Of a stretch of 64,000 bases of DNA, positions 1 to 10,866 are shown one piece after another. The first letter of the stretch is position 1; every line of letters starts with the position of its first letter. Position numbers and translations under genes: made by a program. Location of the stretch: assembly GCA_016165875.1 (NCBI GenBank), contig JABBOT010000080.1, positions 33,618,364 through 33,682,363 of the forward strand. Reading direction: 5' to 3'. The notes under the pieces were generated by a model. The model saw nothing but the letters and a program-made list of their open reading frames with translations. It did not search any database and was not told the DNA's origin. This DNA is from Acanthopleura granulata. Its lineage: Eukaryota; Mollusca; Polyplacophora; Chitonida; Chitonidae.

Positions 1-225
1 CTCTGTGCGACCAAGGCACGTTTGGGTCCTGAACTAGAAAACTTCCTTACCTCAGCTTCTATGTTTAACAGTTTTGCGGAAAATATCTGTTCGTAACGTA
101 TAATTTCACCAACCTGAAACTGTCTTTTGCGATGCTCTTTTTCTAGCAATGACTTTTCATATGCTTCACTATAACGTACGATGCATTGGTACGCACGGAC
201 CAGAATTTAAATTCTACATTCTAAT
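1..225. other. Left edge, no recognised feature
   Basis: I see no confident gene or repeat here. The last 30 bases may be the start of the endonuclease domain of the element that follows, but the reading frame is not convincing. Confidence 0.3.
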
Positions 226-2745
226 ATGAATCCTTCCCCACATGTCATATGTTTACAAGAAACATTCTTAAAACCACACATCCGTTTTACTAATACGTAT
301 CCCGGATACTCTATTAGAGGAGTTGATGGGGATATGAGGGATAACGGGGGTGTTGTCATGTTACTTAAGAAGACACGGTCGTTCAAAATTTGGATTTTTA
401 AACAAATTCTGATTGAGACATCTTAACTAAGTTTTGAAGTTCGTTCATAAACTAAATCAATACTGTTTAAAGTAATAATAGCCATTGAGTTTGTAGCTTG
501 TAAGAAACCTTAGAAGTCCTGCCGTTATTCGAATTCAACACAAAGAGAGGGGTCCATTTTTTTTCATTAATATTCAACAGAAATGACCCGAAGCATACGT
601 GTATCTGCCGGCGTTCGTGATCAGTCGATATTGGCTACACAAACTCGGATAATTTCGAATTTTAATACACATAGATACAAGCTGAATATAGCAGCAGATT
701 ATATTACCAATGATCTTCTCATGAAACTATTAGTCAGAAACATGCGTCTGTTCGACGTTTAACACCGCCAAAACAACAACAACATTTGCACCCACCTATC
801 AAGCACAGCTATGCGACAACTGGCCAGCAATTACAACTCTAGACTTGCTTGTCAACACGCTGAATTCTCTTTTACGCCTCTTTTTGGTCGATCCTGTTAA
901 GAGTGAACTGTAAGTCCTTCTTTTACGCGTGTTATCAGCCACGTTTGTTCACATATGAAGTTTACCGAGCGCTGCGGGCATTCTCCATTTTCACTGAATT
1001 GTCAGGCCTCATTTAAATATTCTGGCAGACTTTTGAGTTTTCATTTTTTTGTTATTTTCAAACATTCTAACGTACAATGTTGGTGGTAGGATTAAAGAAA
1101 AGCCTGCATCTTTTATTTCTTGAGAAAAATACCTAACACTCATGTCATTCTGTAATAACTCGAAAATACCCACTATTTGGGCACCATGTCCCTTTAAACA
1201 TGGACTTTCATACTCTGATATCAGAATTCCTCTATTTACGAATATCGAGACCCGGTGACATAGCTAGGTTTTACGTCCCTGTTGTCTGTATCGTAAACCC
1301 TTCCAAATGTGTCGAACGGGGCGATCTCAACATCCTCATGTCTGTTATTAGCTCATCGTTTACTTGGTGCGGCGATTTTAATGCCCACCTTGAACTCGCA
1401 TTATGCTCATCAGACTTAGGCTTGTCTTCCGATTGGTCAGTCGATACCACTTCTCCCTGTGGCAGCGACCATTTCCCCATCTTGGCCTCATGTCACTTTA
1501 CTCCTCATGTCAATGAAGTCGGTCACCCTTCAAGGTCAAATGCTTACTGGCCAGAAAGAATGTACATAATCTTTCCCTGACGCTCCCATTGATAATGGTG
1601 TAAATATATTCTGTAATAATATTGTCAACGCCATTAATACAGCAGCCCCTAATTACGGCTATCCCCAAGTCAGTAGGAGGAACTTACCAAAATTGCCGGT
1701 CCTGGGTGGAACGAAGATTGCTCTAATGCAATCAAGGAACGAAAGCGTCTTAAAAACCATGCGCCCCGAACACGGCCTATTATCCTCACACATTCCTTCT
1801 ATGATGGCTTGTATGACATACGGCCTAACACAGCATTGCCATTCAAACAGAGATCCAGTCAAATAGCTGATCTCATTCAATGTGCGGATTTAATCTCTGA
1901 AAGTTTTCACGGACATATCTAAATGTCCTTACACCAACACTGACCAGTGTAGTGGGAGCGTCATTTTGTGTGCCAGAAATTAAATACAGGAAGTCCTTCA
2001 GGGTGACTGACTCTTTAGCTCTATTTGCTTCCGAACTGCAGTTATTTGCCCTCCAGTTTTTGATGGAGCAAAGGCCAGTATACGAGCTGTTATTTTGACT
2101 AACCCTCTTCACAGTCCCTAGGGATTTTTTTGTGGAACAAGTCCTCTACACTTGCTTTTGAAATACTCTACCTATGCCACGCTTAATCACCGTGGCGTCT
2201 CTGTATCGTTTGATTCGATGTCGGCTCATATCGATTTCCACGGTTATGAGCAAGCTGACAAGTTGGCAACACAAGCTCTTCTGTGGCCTGACATAACGCT
2301 CGAAGTTCCCCTATTGCCAAGAAAAGCAACTAGTTCAACAAACCAGAAGCTCATAGATATCTGGCAGGATGAATGAGATAACTCCAGCACAACGCATTGG
2401 TTACCTTTTGCTATGACCTACCGCTTAATCATCGTCAGGTCACCTATACCAACCAATCAATATTTGTCCAGGTTTGGTGTACACGATACAGGACTCGAGT
2501 AGTATCCTCCACCCTTATGTTTCGTTTCCTACGCCACACATACTCTCCACAGTCCTCGAGCCCTACGAACCATCACACTAGGGTACTCCAGGCTGTGGCT
2601 GACTTCCTAACTCGATGTCGATGCCAACCCGAACAAGCAAGTGTATCTGATTCGATAACGATGACGGTTTTTCAAGTGCCTGTCAGGATGCTTTCGCACA
2701 GCCGTTCGATCAAGGTAGAAAACGGGATCGTAAACGCCTAGCAAT
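226..2745 (+). mobile_element. Degraded non-LTR retrotransposon (LINE) with endonuclease and RNase H remnants
   Basis: This is a dead LINE on the plus strand. At 226-426 a frame starts with PHVICLQETFL, the metal-binding E motif of an APE-type endonuclease. About 770 bases of unrelated-looking sequence follow. The endonuclease resumes at about 1215 with CGDFNAHL (about 1370) and GSDHFPI (about 1460). These two motifs are normally about 100 residues apart but are only about 40 apart here, so there is an internal deletion. Around 1690-1790 a frame reads NAIKERKRLKNHAP, typical of the linker between endonuclease and reverse transcriptase. RNase H-like pieces follow at about 1985-2290 (ASELQLFALQF, then HIDFHGYEQADKLATQAL, resembling the usual HVGI.GNE.AD.LA). 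Almost all of the reverse transcriptase, including the YADD-type active site, is absent. Frameshifts and stops occur throughout. Jockey or I-type LINEs with an RNase H domain are the likely source. It is not functional. Confidence 0.75.
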
Positions 2746-2749
2746 TTAA

Positions 2750-5700
2750 GGATTACGAAGATACGTTTTACATCAGCAAGACTGTTGTAAAATGTGCAAA
2801 CAAGTACTACTATACTATAAAAAGGATATTACTAGTATATGTTAATAATATTTTGCAACTTAAGAAATGTCGAAGTAAAGTATTGGTCTACATGTTTTAT
2901 CTTATTTGGGTTCTTTCATATATATATATGACCTAAATAAGTATTTAGTAAGTATTAATGCACTTACGATGGTCATCCGTCGTTAATGAAGTTCTGCCTA
3001 TTGCCGAAATCCGCTCTGTCGCCTCTGCACTGCATCGCACTCAGTAGACTATTCTCATACTATTTAGATTGTAAGGCTCGCAAATATGTACACAGAAATA
3101 CAGACGTCTGACGTTAACGGGCTCCCACGGAAAAGGTCAAGGTCACATGCAATAACGATGCTGATCACACCAGCCCACTAGCCAATGAGAGTCGATGTAG
3201 TTAGAATGACCTTTCGGGGCTTTGCTCATGCCTACACAGATAAAGTTTCCCTTCTTGCAAAATACCCCCAAAGTGGGCCAAACTGATATTTCAGCAACCT
3301 CTTGCGCAATAGTTCAACGCGAAGGCACCTTGAAAACTTGATTCGGGTGTTTACTTCTTTTGAATTATAACATCTGTCGTAATCTAGGTGTCCTGTACAA
3401 ATATACAGAACCCCTGGCTCTTATCAGATTGTTTGCTAGACAGATAATAGCTACGAAGACATCTGCATAGATAAACATGTATCCGGGTTCGAGCATTGTA
3501 TGTGTGGTGTAAGTTATACAGAGTGAAAATAATCAAGAAGGTGAAGGAGTTTCGTTTCCATGAAAAAACGCCCTTCATATTGTTTGGCTGCATGCACAGG
3601 GGCATATCGAGGGTCCTTTTGGGACGCCAATAGCTACGCTCCATGCACATTGCATGTCTATGAGTCTAGCAAACACCATTATCAATATGGCCCAGAAAAC
3701 CCACCATACAATCAAAACATTTGGCTGCCTTTATTTCGGTGAAAAAAAAATCTAAAAAATTCAGTACATGTATTTTCAGATACAGTTTTTAATGGTCTTT
3801 TCACTCACCCTAAATTCGTTTTTACGAGACCTTTCCCTTTAAATATCGGCGGTCGGGATTATCCCTGGAGGAAACAAGAGCCCGGCGTAAACCACAAACC
3901 ACCTTTGATGCTGCTTGGAAAAACCAGCATGAAACTTCAAGTCACCTTACATAGACTCCAACACAACTACTGGTTTATTAGCATAGCAAATGTTTTCAGG
4001 TTTTATTTACTACCCGCACGTCATACATTTTAACAAATATTCTGGTAAAGATCATGTACAGCATTAATGCCAAATATCACATACCAGTCTAGATTATCGC
4101 TGAACACAAAGTTACGGCCAGGTAACAAGGGCATATTGCTTAAAGGTAAATCATTACAAAATCAAGCTTAAAAACCATTCACTTTTCGTCATACACTTAA
4201 ATGGAAGGATATCTCAACAAACAATAGACACAATTGTTTCAGTTTTATTAACAATGTTTTGAAACATTAAAAATTAATCAGTATCAGTACACTGCATGAC
4301 TCTATATGAGAAACATTCATGATCCCCACTTCCTAGTCTTCAGCTGCCAAGTTTCTAGAATTTCATTCTCAGAGAGAAAATAATTTGATTTACAACACAA
4401 GAAAAACATCTTGCAGGTCTGTGTAAAGCAATAATGATAAATTCACATGCCAAATGACATGAGTCCTAAATCCCCATATTATTTCATTAATGTCAAGAAA
4501 ATTTCATACAATTTCACCGAAAATGCTTAAATTACATCCTTTTCACATGTAACAAAAATTAGCCATATTGCGATCCCAAAAATCTTGTCATCGTCATCAC
4601 AAGGCCGAAACTCGTGTGGTTTTGCCCACTATTCCCAAACTCTTGGGATTGCCATCTCAATGCCCAAACTCGTGTAATTCCGCCCACGTTTCCCAAACTC
4701 TTGTAATTGCGTTCCACAAACTATGAGTTTCACAAACAACAACCTCTGCTGGGAAGTCATAGCTAGGAAGCAACACTTTTCCAACTTTTCCGACTTGTAA
4801 TAGGGGAGTTTCCAGAACTAAAGGTAAGAAAAGCCCTACTGTACCATTTGACCCGTCAAAAATGTTAGGCAACTATTTCTGATTACATTTACAATAACAT
4901 GGGCGTCTAAGAAAAGTTTCAAGAAAGTTACATAGACTAGACGTACCATAGGGACAATTGAGGAGCTGGAAGTTTTTTTAATTTAAGACGCTCCTGATTG
5001 AAGGAGAGGTTGTTTGTACCTCACTAACACGGCAAGACAGGTGATCGGTAAATTAAAATCAACAAAATAGCTTGATATTTTGACAAGCCACATGACACAT
5101 TTGAACTACATTACCTTCTACGACAAAAGAATTCGAACTCGAAACTCCCCTATTGTGAGTCAGAGCAGTGTGTTAGCTAGGTTACATCTGGGTGTTATCT
5201 GATTTGTAATTATGAGTCAAAACAGCGTGTTAACTAGGTTGCTTTCTCAAAGCAAGGGACGAGTTACTCGGATTACAACTGGTGGATGGGATTCTTACCG
5301 AGTGTTCTCCGGTTTAATACCTTCTAGCGACTAGGAAATGCTTTGTTCTTTATGTTGGCAAAGTTGACACAAATTATGTAGTTCGTTTCAAGTGCACAGA
5401 AAATTGTAAATTCAGATGAAGATAATAAGGCTGTCATCATTTGTTAATAAAGTTGACAAATGAAATGGCAAGGCATCATAGCAAATAGCCATGGCAACCA
5501 CGCGGATCGGTATCCGTAATCTCCTTATAGCCTGTTCGTCTGAAACCAAAGGTAGCTTTGAGGTATATGATGTTGTTGTGTATATTGCGATCTTACTGAG
5601 CATGGAAAAAAAAAACGAAAAAACACTCATATGTTTGTATTAATTAGCCTAACAATTTTTCTTTCTTAAAATGAACTAGATAAGCATAAGTTTATCCTTC

Positions 5701-6640
5701 TTTTTAATTCTTGAGGCCTTTTCTCGTAAATTTCTTTTTAACTGCAATTGACCTGAATATACTACACCAGTCTTGTATGAATACAGCTGTATTTATGTCA
5801 CATTGGTTCCGGTTGACAACTCTCTGTCTTAAAGAAAACAAATGGAGAATGCATGATACAGAAAATAAGGTCAATCTTTTATACAAAAATAGATACGAGG
5901 ATTACTGCTTAAGCGTCTTAGATGTTAAGTAAAATTTAGCTTAACATGCGTTTATACTTCGTCTTCAAACTGAAAAAGAAAGATCTATTTTCGTCGTCAT
6001 TGAAGCGGAGAACAAATGAAAAGATCTTTAGTTCTGCCATGCCACTGAGGATTAGATACCTACCTATAGGATAACGCTGTTGCTTCACGGTCCTAACCAA
6101 TGGTCCAGTCTGATAACTGTAGTTTACATGTACTGAGTGCAATATACATCTATAATAACACAGGCGTATATATACATGCAGAGACGGCTGCTTCGCGGTG
6201 CAGAACACTGGTTTGGCTTCGTATCTGTAACTGAGACGATTGACTGATCCATATTCTACATTGAGAAAGGCGAGACTGCGTAAATATATTGTACACTATT
6301 CAATTTACTTTAACCTCAGTTGTGTATAATTAATTTTATTTCTTCATCTGGTTACGGCAAAACAAGAAATGAATAAAAATGCTGTTATGTAACTGTCGAT
6401 TATGATTTTTATCGTCTATACGACTACCTGGCATGACCTACATCAGAGTTATATTTAGTTCAGCTGAGCAGTGATAAGTCAGTCTAGTCTACAGGTTAGA
6501 GCTTGTTGCCTCTGCATTGTTAGATGCTTTAAGCCACTCATGATTCAGCCTTATACTTTAACAGAACCGGTAATAGGCCTATAACAGGGCTCAATACTTG
6601 ATGAAAGTTCATTACAATCTACGTCTAAATTACGTGACAA
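2750..6640. other. Intergenic stretch without a recognisable gene
   Basis: I read both strands and found only short open frames with no family resemblance and no convincing chain of splice sites. Small features are an (AT)n tract near 2920-2930 and imperfect direct repeats at about 5153-5250 (two copies of a 'gagtcaaa(g)cag.gtgtta.ctaggtt' motif). Distal exons of an unseen gene or regulatory DNA cannot be excluded. Confidence 0.4.
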
Positions 6641-6642
6641 TC

Positions 6643-6899
6643 TGTTTGATTGGTATCTTACGCTGTACTCAAAAATATTTGATTTGTACGACCGCGGACA
6701 GCATTATGGTGGAACAAAACCGAGCAGAACCCGGGGGAAACCCACGACCATCCACAGGTTGCTGGCAGACCTTCCCACGTACGACCGGAGTTAAAGCCAG
6801 CATGAATTGGGCTTGAACTCACAGCAACCGCGTGCACCGGTGAGAGGCTCCAGGGTCATTGTTCTTCGCTAGCATTCTAACCACTTGGGCCACAGAGGT
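6643..6899 (-). mobile_element. tRNA-derived SINE, near full length, minus strand
   Basis: Read on the minus strand it starts with a box A-like 'tggcccaagtggttaga' and a box B-like 'gagttcaagcc', the internal RNA polymerase III promoter of a tRNA-derived SINE. It then passes through the conserved body (cctgtggatggtcgtgg) and ends in the 3' tail (gagtacagcgtaagatacca). The same family recurs throughout the window. The copy is moderately diverged. Confidence 0.8.
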
Positions 6900-8690
6900 T
6901 TCGAAATCCGATTTTAATTAGATTGACGTACAGTACAAATGTGATACATCGCACTTGGGTGTGAGGTCAAATATATTATGACTTAATAGATAGATCATAC
7001 CGTGAGTTTTTTTTTTCAGTGAATATTGTTGTTAATTCGTAATACAGTGCCACAGACAATAACAAGGTGCATTACTCAGGATACAGAAGTGAAATATCCA
7101 TAACTCTTTGGCGTTTCGCTGAAAAGCTTTGGGTATGCACAGGAAGTTATTTTCAGATAAACCTGCCGATGTCAATAATGAACAGACTAATGTAAGTAGT
7201 GCTGTTAAAACGACATAAATATTGTATCCGTGAATGTAAATCGTTCGCAAACATACGAACCTAATGGAGGCTTCGTAATCTGTTACCTGTCTATAAAACA
7301 GTATTTACCATGATGCCGAAACTTCGCGGTGCAATTTAAGCGTGAAGTTCTTCATTAGTATAGCACTCGAAAGCTATGATGGGGCAACGGAAGTCCTTAC
7401 AAGTCCGTTCTCCCAAGACTGTTTTTCAAGTCAACACTTAATACCAGTCCCCAAAGAAATACGTAAAAATTAAGTATATGTATAAATGTAAGTGAAATAG
7501 GTAACGTGTAAGAGAGCAGACGTCATCAGTATTATTTGTCCTGTATTTCATATGCACTTGTTTCAATGTACCCTGGTAGTAAAATTAAGAATAAAAAATA
7601 TTAGGCGGACAGAGTCTGTTGTATGCTTCCGAGAACCATAACTGGCTGAGAAATCTAATCGTTCTCAGGATAAACCATATACCGACCTTGACCTCTGAAA
7701 TCACATGTTCGAATACATAATTCGCTGGCTTGCTTTGAGGCTTTACTCTCCGAAGATTGTGAGGTAGCTGGTGAGTTGCTAGTGGTTTTTCCAAACTCAT
7801 AAATGTCGCCTTTAGGATTGAAGCACTCTTGATTAAAATTAATCAATTATTATAACTGATGAGATAAATAAATGACTTCAGACACTGTTAAACAAGGGCT
7901 TCTGCTGTTACAGACAGTGTTACATTCAACTTACATTACTTTGAAGAATTTATTCTTTATAGGGTAGCGGGTCAGATTTGTGGTGGACAAAACAGGAACG
8001 ACCCTAATACATTGTAAACCACCGCAGTTTTCTAGATACCTGAGAATTCGTTCGACCTAAAACTGCAGTCAAATTAACGAAAGCTGGGTTTGAACCTGTG
8101 ACGTCGCTGTTATTTCGTTTCTAGTCGCGTTCATGACCGAAATCACTGGGTCCACGACCCTTGCTCTCAGCCAATGGCTTACCTGCCAGACATTTACTTA
8201 CCTAACAGCCAATGACTTACACGTCGGTTACCACGCAGACGTAGCCCATCTTAGTACTCTGTGTCATTAATCGCGGTTTAATAAATCTCAGACACCAATA
8301 ATCACAGGGCTACTTTCCAGCTGACCCGGGGGATACAGCTTGCTACAGGCACCTAATCCTCCTGCTATGCATACACATTGTATCTGATAAACCTGATCTC
8401 TTTGGCAGCTTTCCAGGTGTCTCCTCACCCTGGGTCGTTTCTCTATAACGTCATCACAGTTGAAGGTGTCATTTCTGTCAAGTCTGAATCGCCCTGTCAG
8501 TTACGTGGATAACAGGCAAACTGACTTTCTCCGTTTGCTGTACACTTGTGTTCACATTAACTCGCTGCAAAGCTCATCATTTACGTCGTTCAGAGATAAT
8601 ATTTTGCGGCAATACTTGTCACTAACTTAAAGGGTAGCGCTAGTTTGTGGATTTTCATTTTTCGCTACACCACACCTGTTATTTATAATT
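6900..8690. other. Intergenic stretch without a recognisable gene
   Basis: No coding frame with family resemblance and no structured repeat was found. A short T-run lies near 7009-7016. Reading frames at 7585-7846 on the minus strand overlap each other and look like chance. Confidence 0.35.
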
Positions 8691-8799
8691 CCAAAGGAAT
8701 GGTTCCCGAAGGGCTCTACCCGGTTTCCTACAAGCATAATGTTGGCCGATGTTGTATAAGTGACATCTTCTTGAGTGCGGAATACACCAATGAAATAAA
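8690..8799 (+). mobile_element. 5'-truncated SINE tail, plus strand
   Basis: Only the 3' part of the common SINE is present: 'gttgtataagtgacatcttc' followed by 'gagtgcggaatacaccaat' and an (aaat)n tail. It runs directly into an (attt)n tract that is the tail of an oppositely oriented copy, so the two elements lie tail to tail. Confidence 0.75.
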
Positions 8800-8980
8800 T
8801 TTATTTATTTATTTATTTATTTATTTATTAGATTGGTGTTTTACGCTGTACTAAAGAATATTTCACTCACATGACAGCGGCCAGCATTATGATGGGAGGA
8901 AACTGGGCAGAGCCCCGGGGACGGAAACCCACGACCATCCGCAGGTTGCTCGCGGACCTTCCGAGATACGGCTGGAGAGC
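8800..8980 (-). mobile_element. Truncated SINE, minus strand, tail-to-tail with the previous copy
   Basis: It begins with (attt)n at about 8800-8830, then 'gattggtgttttacgctgta', the reverse complement of the SINE 3' tail. It continues through 'gaaacccacgaccatccgca' and stops after 'tacggctggag'. The tRNA-related half with boxes A and B is missing. Confidence 0.8.
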
Positions 8981-8989
8981 GTTTGTCAT

Positions 8990-9045
8990 ATTTATTCTTT
9001 TATTTACTTGATTGGTGTTTCACACCATACTCAAGAATATCATTT
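8990..9045 (-). mobile_element. SINE 3'-tail fragment, minus strand
   Basis: A short second tail fragment: 'tttatttacttgattggtg' then 'ttcacaccatactcaagaat'. It lies in the same orientation right after the preceding truncated copy, giving three SINE pieces in about 350 bases. Confidence 0.6.
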
Positions 9046-9484
9046 GTCTTAATAACTTTAACTTAATAACAATGAAACTGAATTCATGTATAACAACACA
9101 GTTAAAAACTTACCAATCTATAAATTCTTAAAACATACTGGCCAGTAGTGTTACTACATGTACTACATTAACATACCATGCAACCAGAATCTCGTTAATC
9201 ATGACCTATAGTTATGCTTTAATTTTAGAATCAACAATTGCCATTACATTTTCCTTCATGTGAACAATTGTCTTTTGTATAACTGTACAATTTTATGCAA
9301 TGAGAATCAGACTGAAAAGTTAGAGTGTCAATAATAATGAATTTAACAACCATTTCTACGTCAGAACCCATATCAGCAAGGGCCAAATGTCAAACTATTA
9401 CAAGCCTCAACAACACAGTATCACGATTATTTATGCTGATTAATTGTATTGATATCATTGCTACTTAATACAATATTCAAGAAT

Positions 9485-9795
9485 CATTTTGATGGCCTTG
9501 AGTTTCATGAGTGTTGGAAACTCAAAAGCCAAGGGTAAACCACTGACCTTTGGCTAAGAATGGTTTTCTGACTTTTCCAAGTATGACCTGGAGATAGAAA
9601 GGTCGGTGGAAGACAAATGGCCTTCAAGAACCCTTCGACTGAATAATCAGCCAGCAGAGCAGTGTTGGCTGCTCTTTGTCACCTGGGCTTCTACGTACGG
9701 TTAGAGCAGAGGTGTCAGAGGCCAGGATTGAACTGAAATCTCCTAAATCCAAGCAACTGAAGGGCAAGCTACTTAAGCACTCTGTCACCTCTCAC
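9485..9795 (-). mobile_element. Interspersed repeat, second SINE-like family
   Basis: The segment contains 'aagggtaaaccactgacctttggc', similar to 'gggtaaaccatcaacctttggc' at about 54475-54500. The reverse complement is similar to 'ttgccaaaggttggaggttta' at about 19575-19595. The far end, read in reverse, has 'gagatttcagttcaatcctgg', reminiscent of a box B. I infer a diverged SINE-like family distinct from the main one. Confidence 0.45.
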
Positions 9796-10480
9796 TTTCC
9801 ACCATGATCATGATCAACTTTCACAACAACATCACGTACTTGAACATCTAGGATATATCGATCCTGTACACTCTGTTGTCTTGAAATTACACCAAAGTGC
9901 TGCGCCTGATTCTACCTTGCAGGTTTTGTCAACATTCAAAGCCTGATTTAAATGCATACTTTGAGATCCCAAGGAGTAATATGTACGAAATCTAACTGCT
10001 AAGAGCTAAATGGGTAAAGATTATGCCACAGTGTAATTGTCTGGTGTAATTAATGATAAATTATTTACAAGTTTTACTCTATTCTGAACCACAAATCTGA
10101 CAACTACAACAGGTTACTGAGCTACCCATCATGTGTACATAAAAATAAAACACAAGTGTACGTCAAGACAATAACACAGCTATCCTGTGAAATCAGACTG
10201 TTCAAAATATTCTCACTATTATGCACAAACAATCCACATCGAAGAGACAAATCATTATTTCATGTACATTTGTACATATTTGTAGGACTACCATGAAGAA
10301 TTTGTACATCTTTCTATAAACAAGTTTGGTTTCAAAAGCTGAGACACATGCACCTGTTGGGTTGCCAGCCCATGAAAACTTTCAAAGGTTTTTCAAAATG
10401 TTTATTTCTTGATGAGAAAAGCTAAAAAGTTGACATCAAATTCACATTTCAAGATTTTCTGAAAATTAATTTCATGAACA
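9796..10480. other. AT-rich spacer downstream of MPHOSPH6
   Basis: No gene is visible. The right end probably overlaps the 3' UTR of the minus-strand MPHOSPH6 gene: reverse-strand AATAAA signals (TTTATT on the plus strand) lie near 10401, 10483 and 10504. Confidence 0.35.
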
Positions 10481-10866
10481 TTTTTATTTCTCTTAGGTAC
10501 ATATTTATTTCATAAATCTTCCTTATAATGTTAATCATGTTTTCAATTTCCAATCATATTTATCATCTGGGGTAATTCTGTCAATATGGGGTACAGCCAA
10601 CATTTCTTCACCTCTGACTTTGCAATTCTTGCCTTTGTAGAAAGCCAACCTGTATTGTCTTGCAGTTTAGGCTTAAAGCGTAAGTCCCCAAATCTGCAGG
10701 GACAAGTCTTTCTTTACAAACCTCTGCTGTCACCGCCCACCATTTTCTGTTGATTTCATCAAGGGGGAATAAGCCTGGCATTTCACCACCTTTTACACTG
10801 GGCCAGTGTATTTCTTCCCTTGGTGGCAAGCTAAAAGTTATTGCCTTGCAGCTTAGGTTCGTAGTG
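10400..10866 (-). other. MPHOSPH6: Probable MPHOSPH6 3' UTR
   Basis: Sequence after the TGA stop on the minus strand. Three AATAAA-type signals occur near 10504, 10483 and 10401 (plus-strand coordinates), so the transcript probably ends around 10.4-10.5 kb. An open frame at 10608-10829 on the same strand lies inside this UTR and shows no family resemblance. Confidence 0.45.

Noticed and set aside
6643..6899. tRNA gene suggested by box A and box B
   Set aside because: The promoter boxes belong to a SINE; no cloverleaf with an intact acceptor stem could be drawn. The same applies to the copies at 32025 and 57555.
10608..10829. 73-codon minus-strand frame
   Set aside because: It lies in the 3' UTR of MPHOSPH6 and shows no family resemblance.
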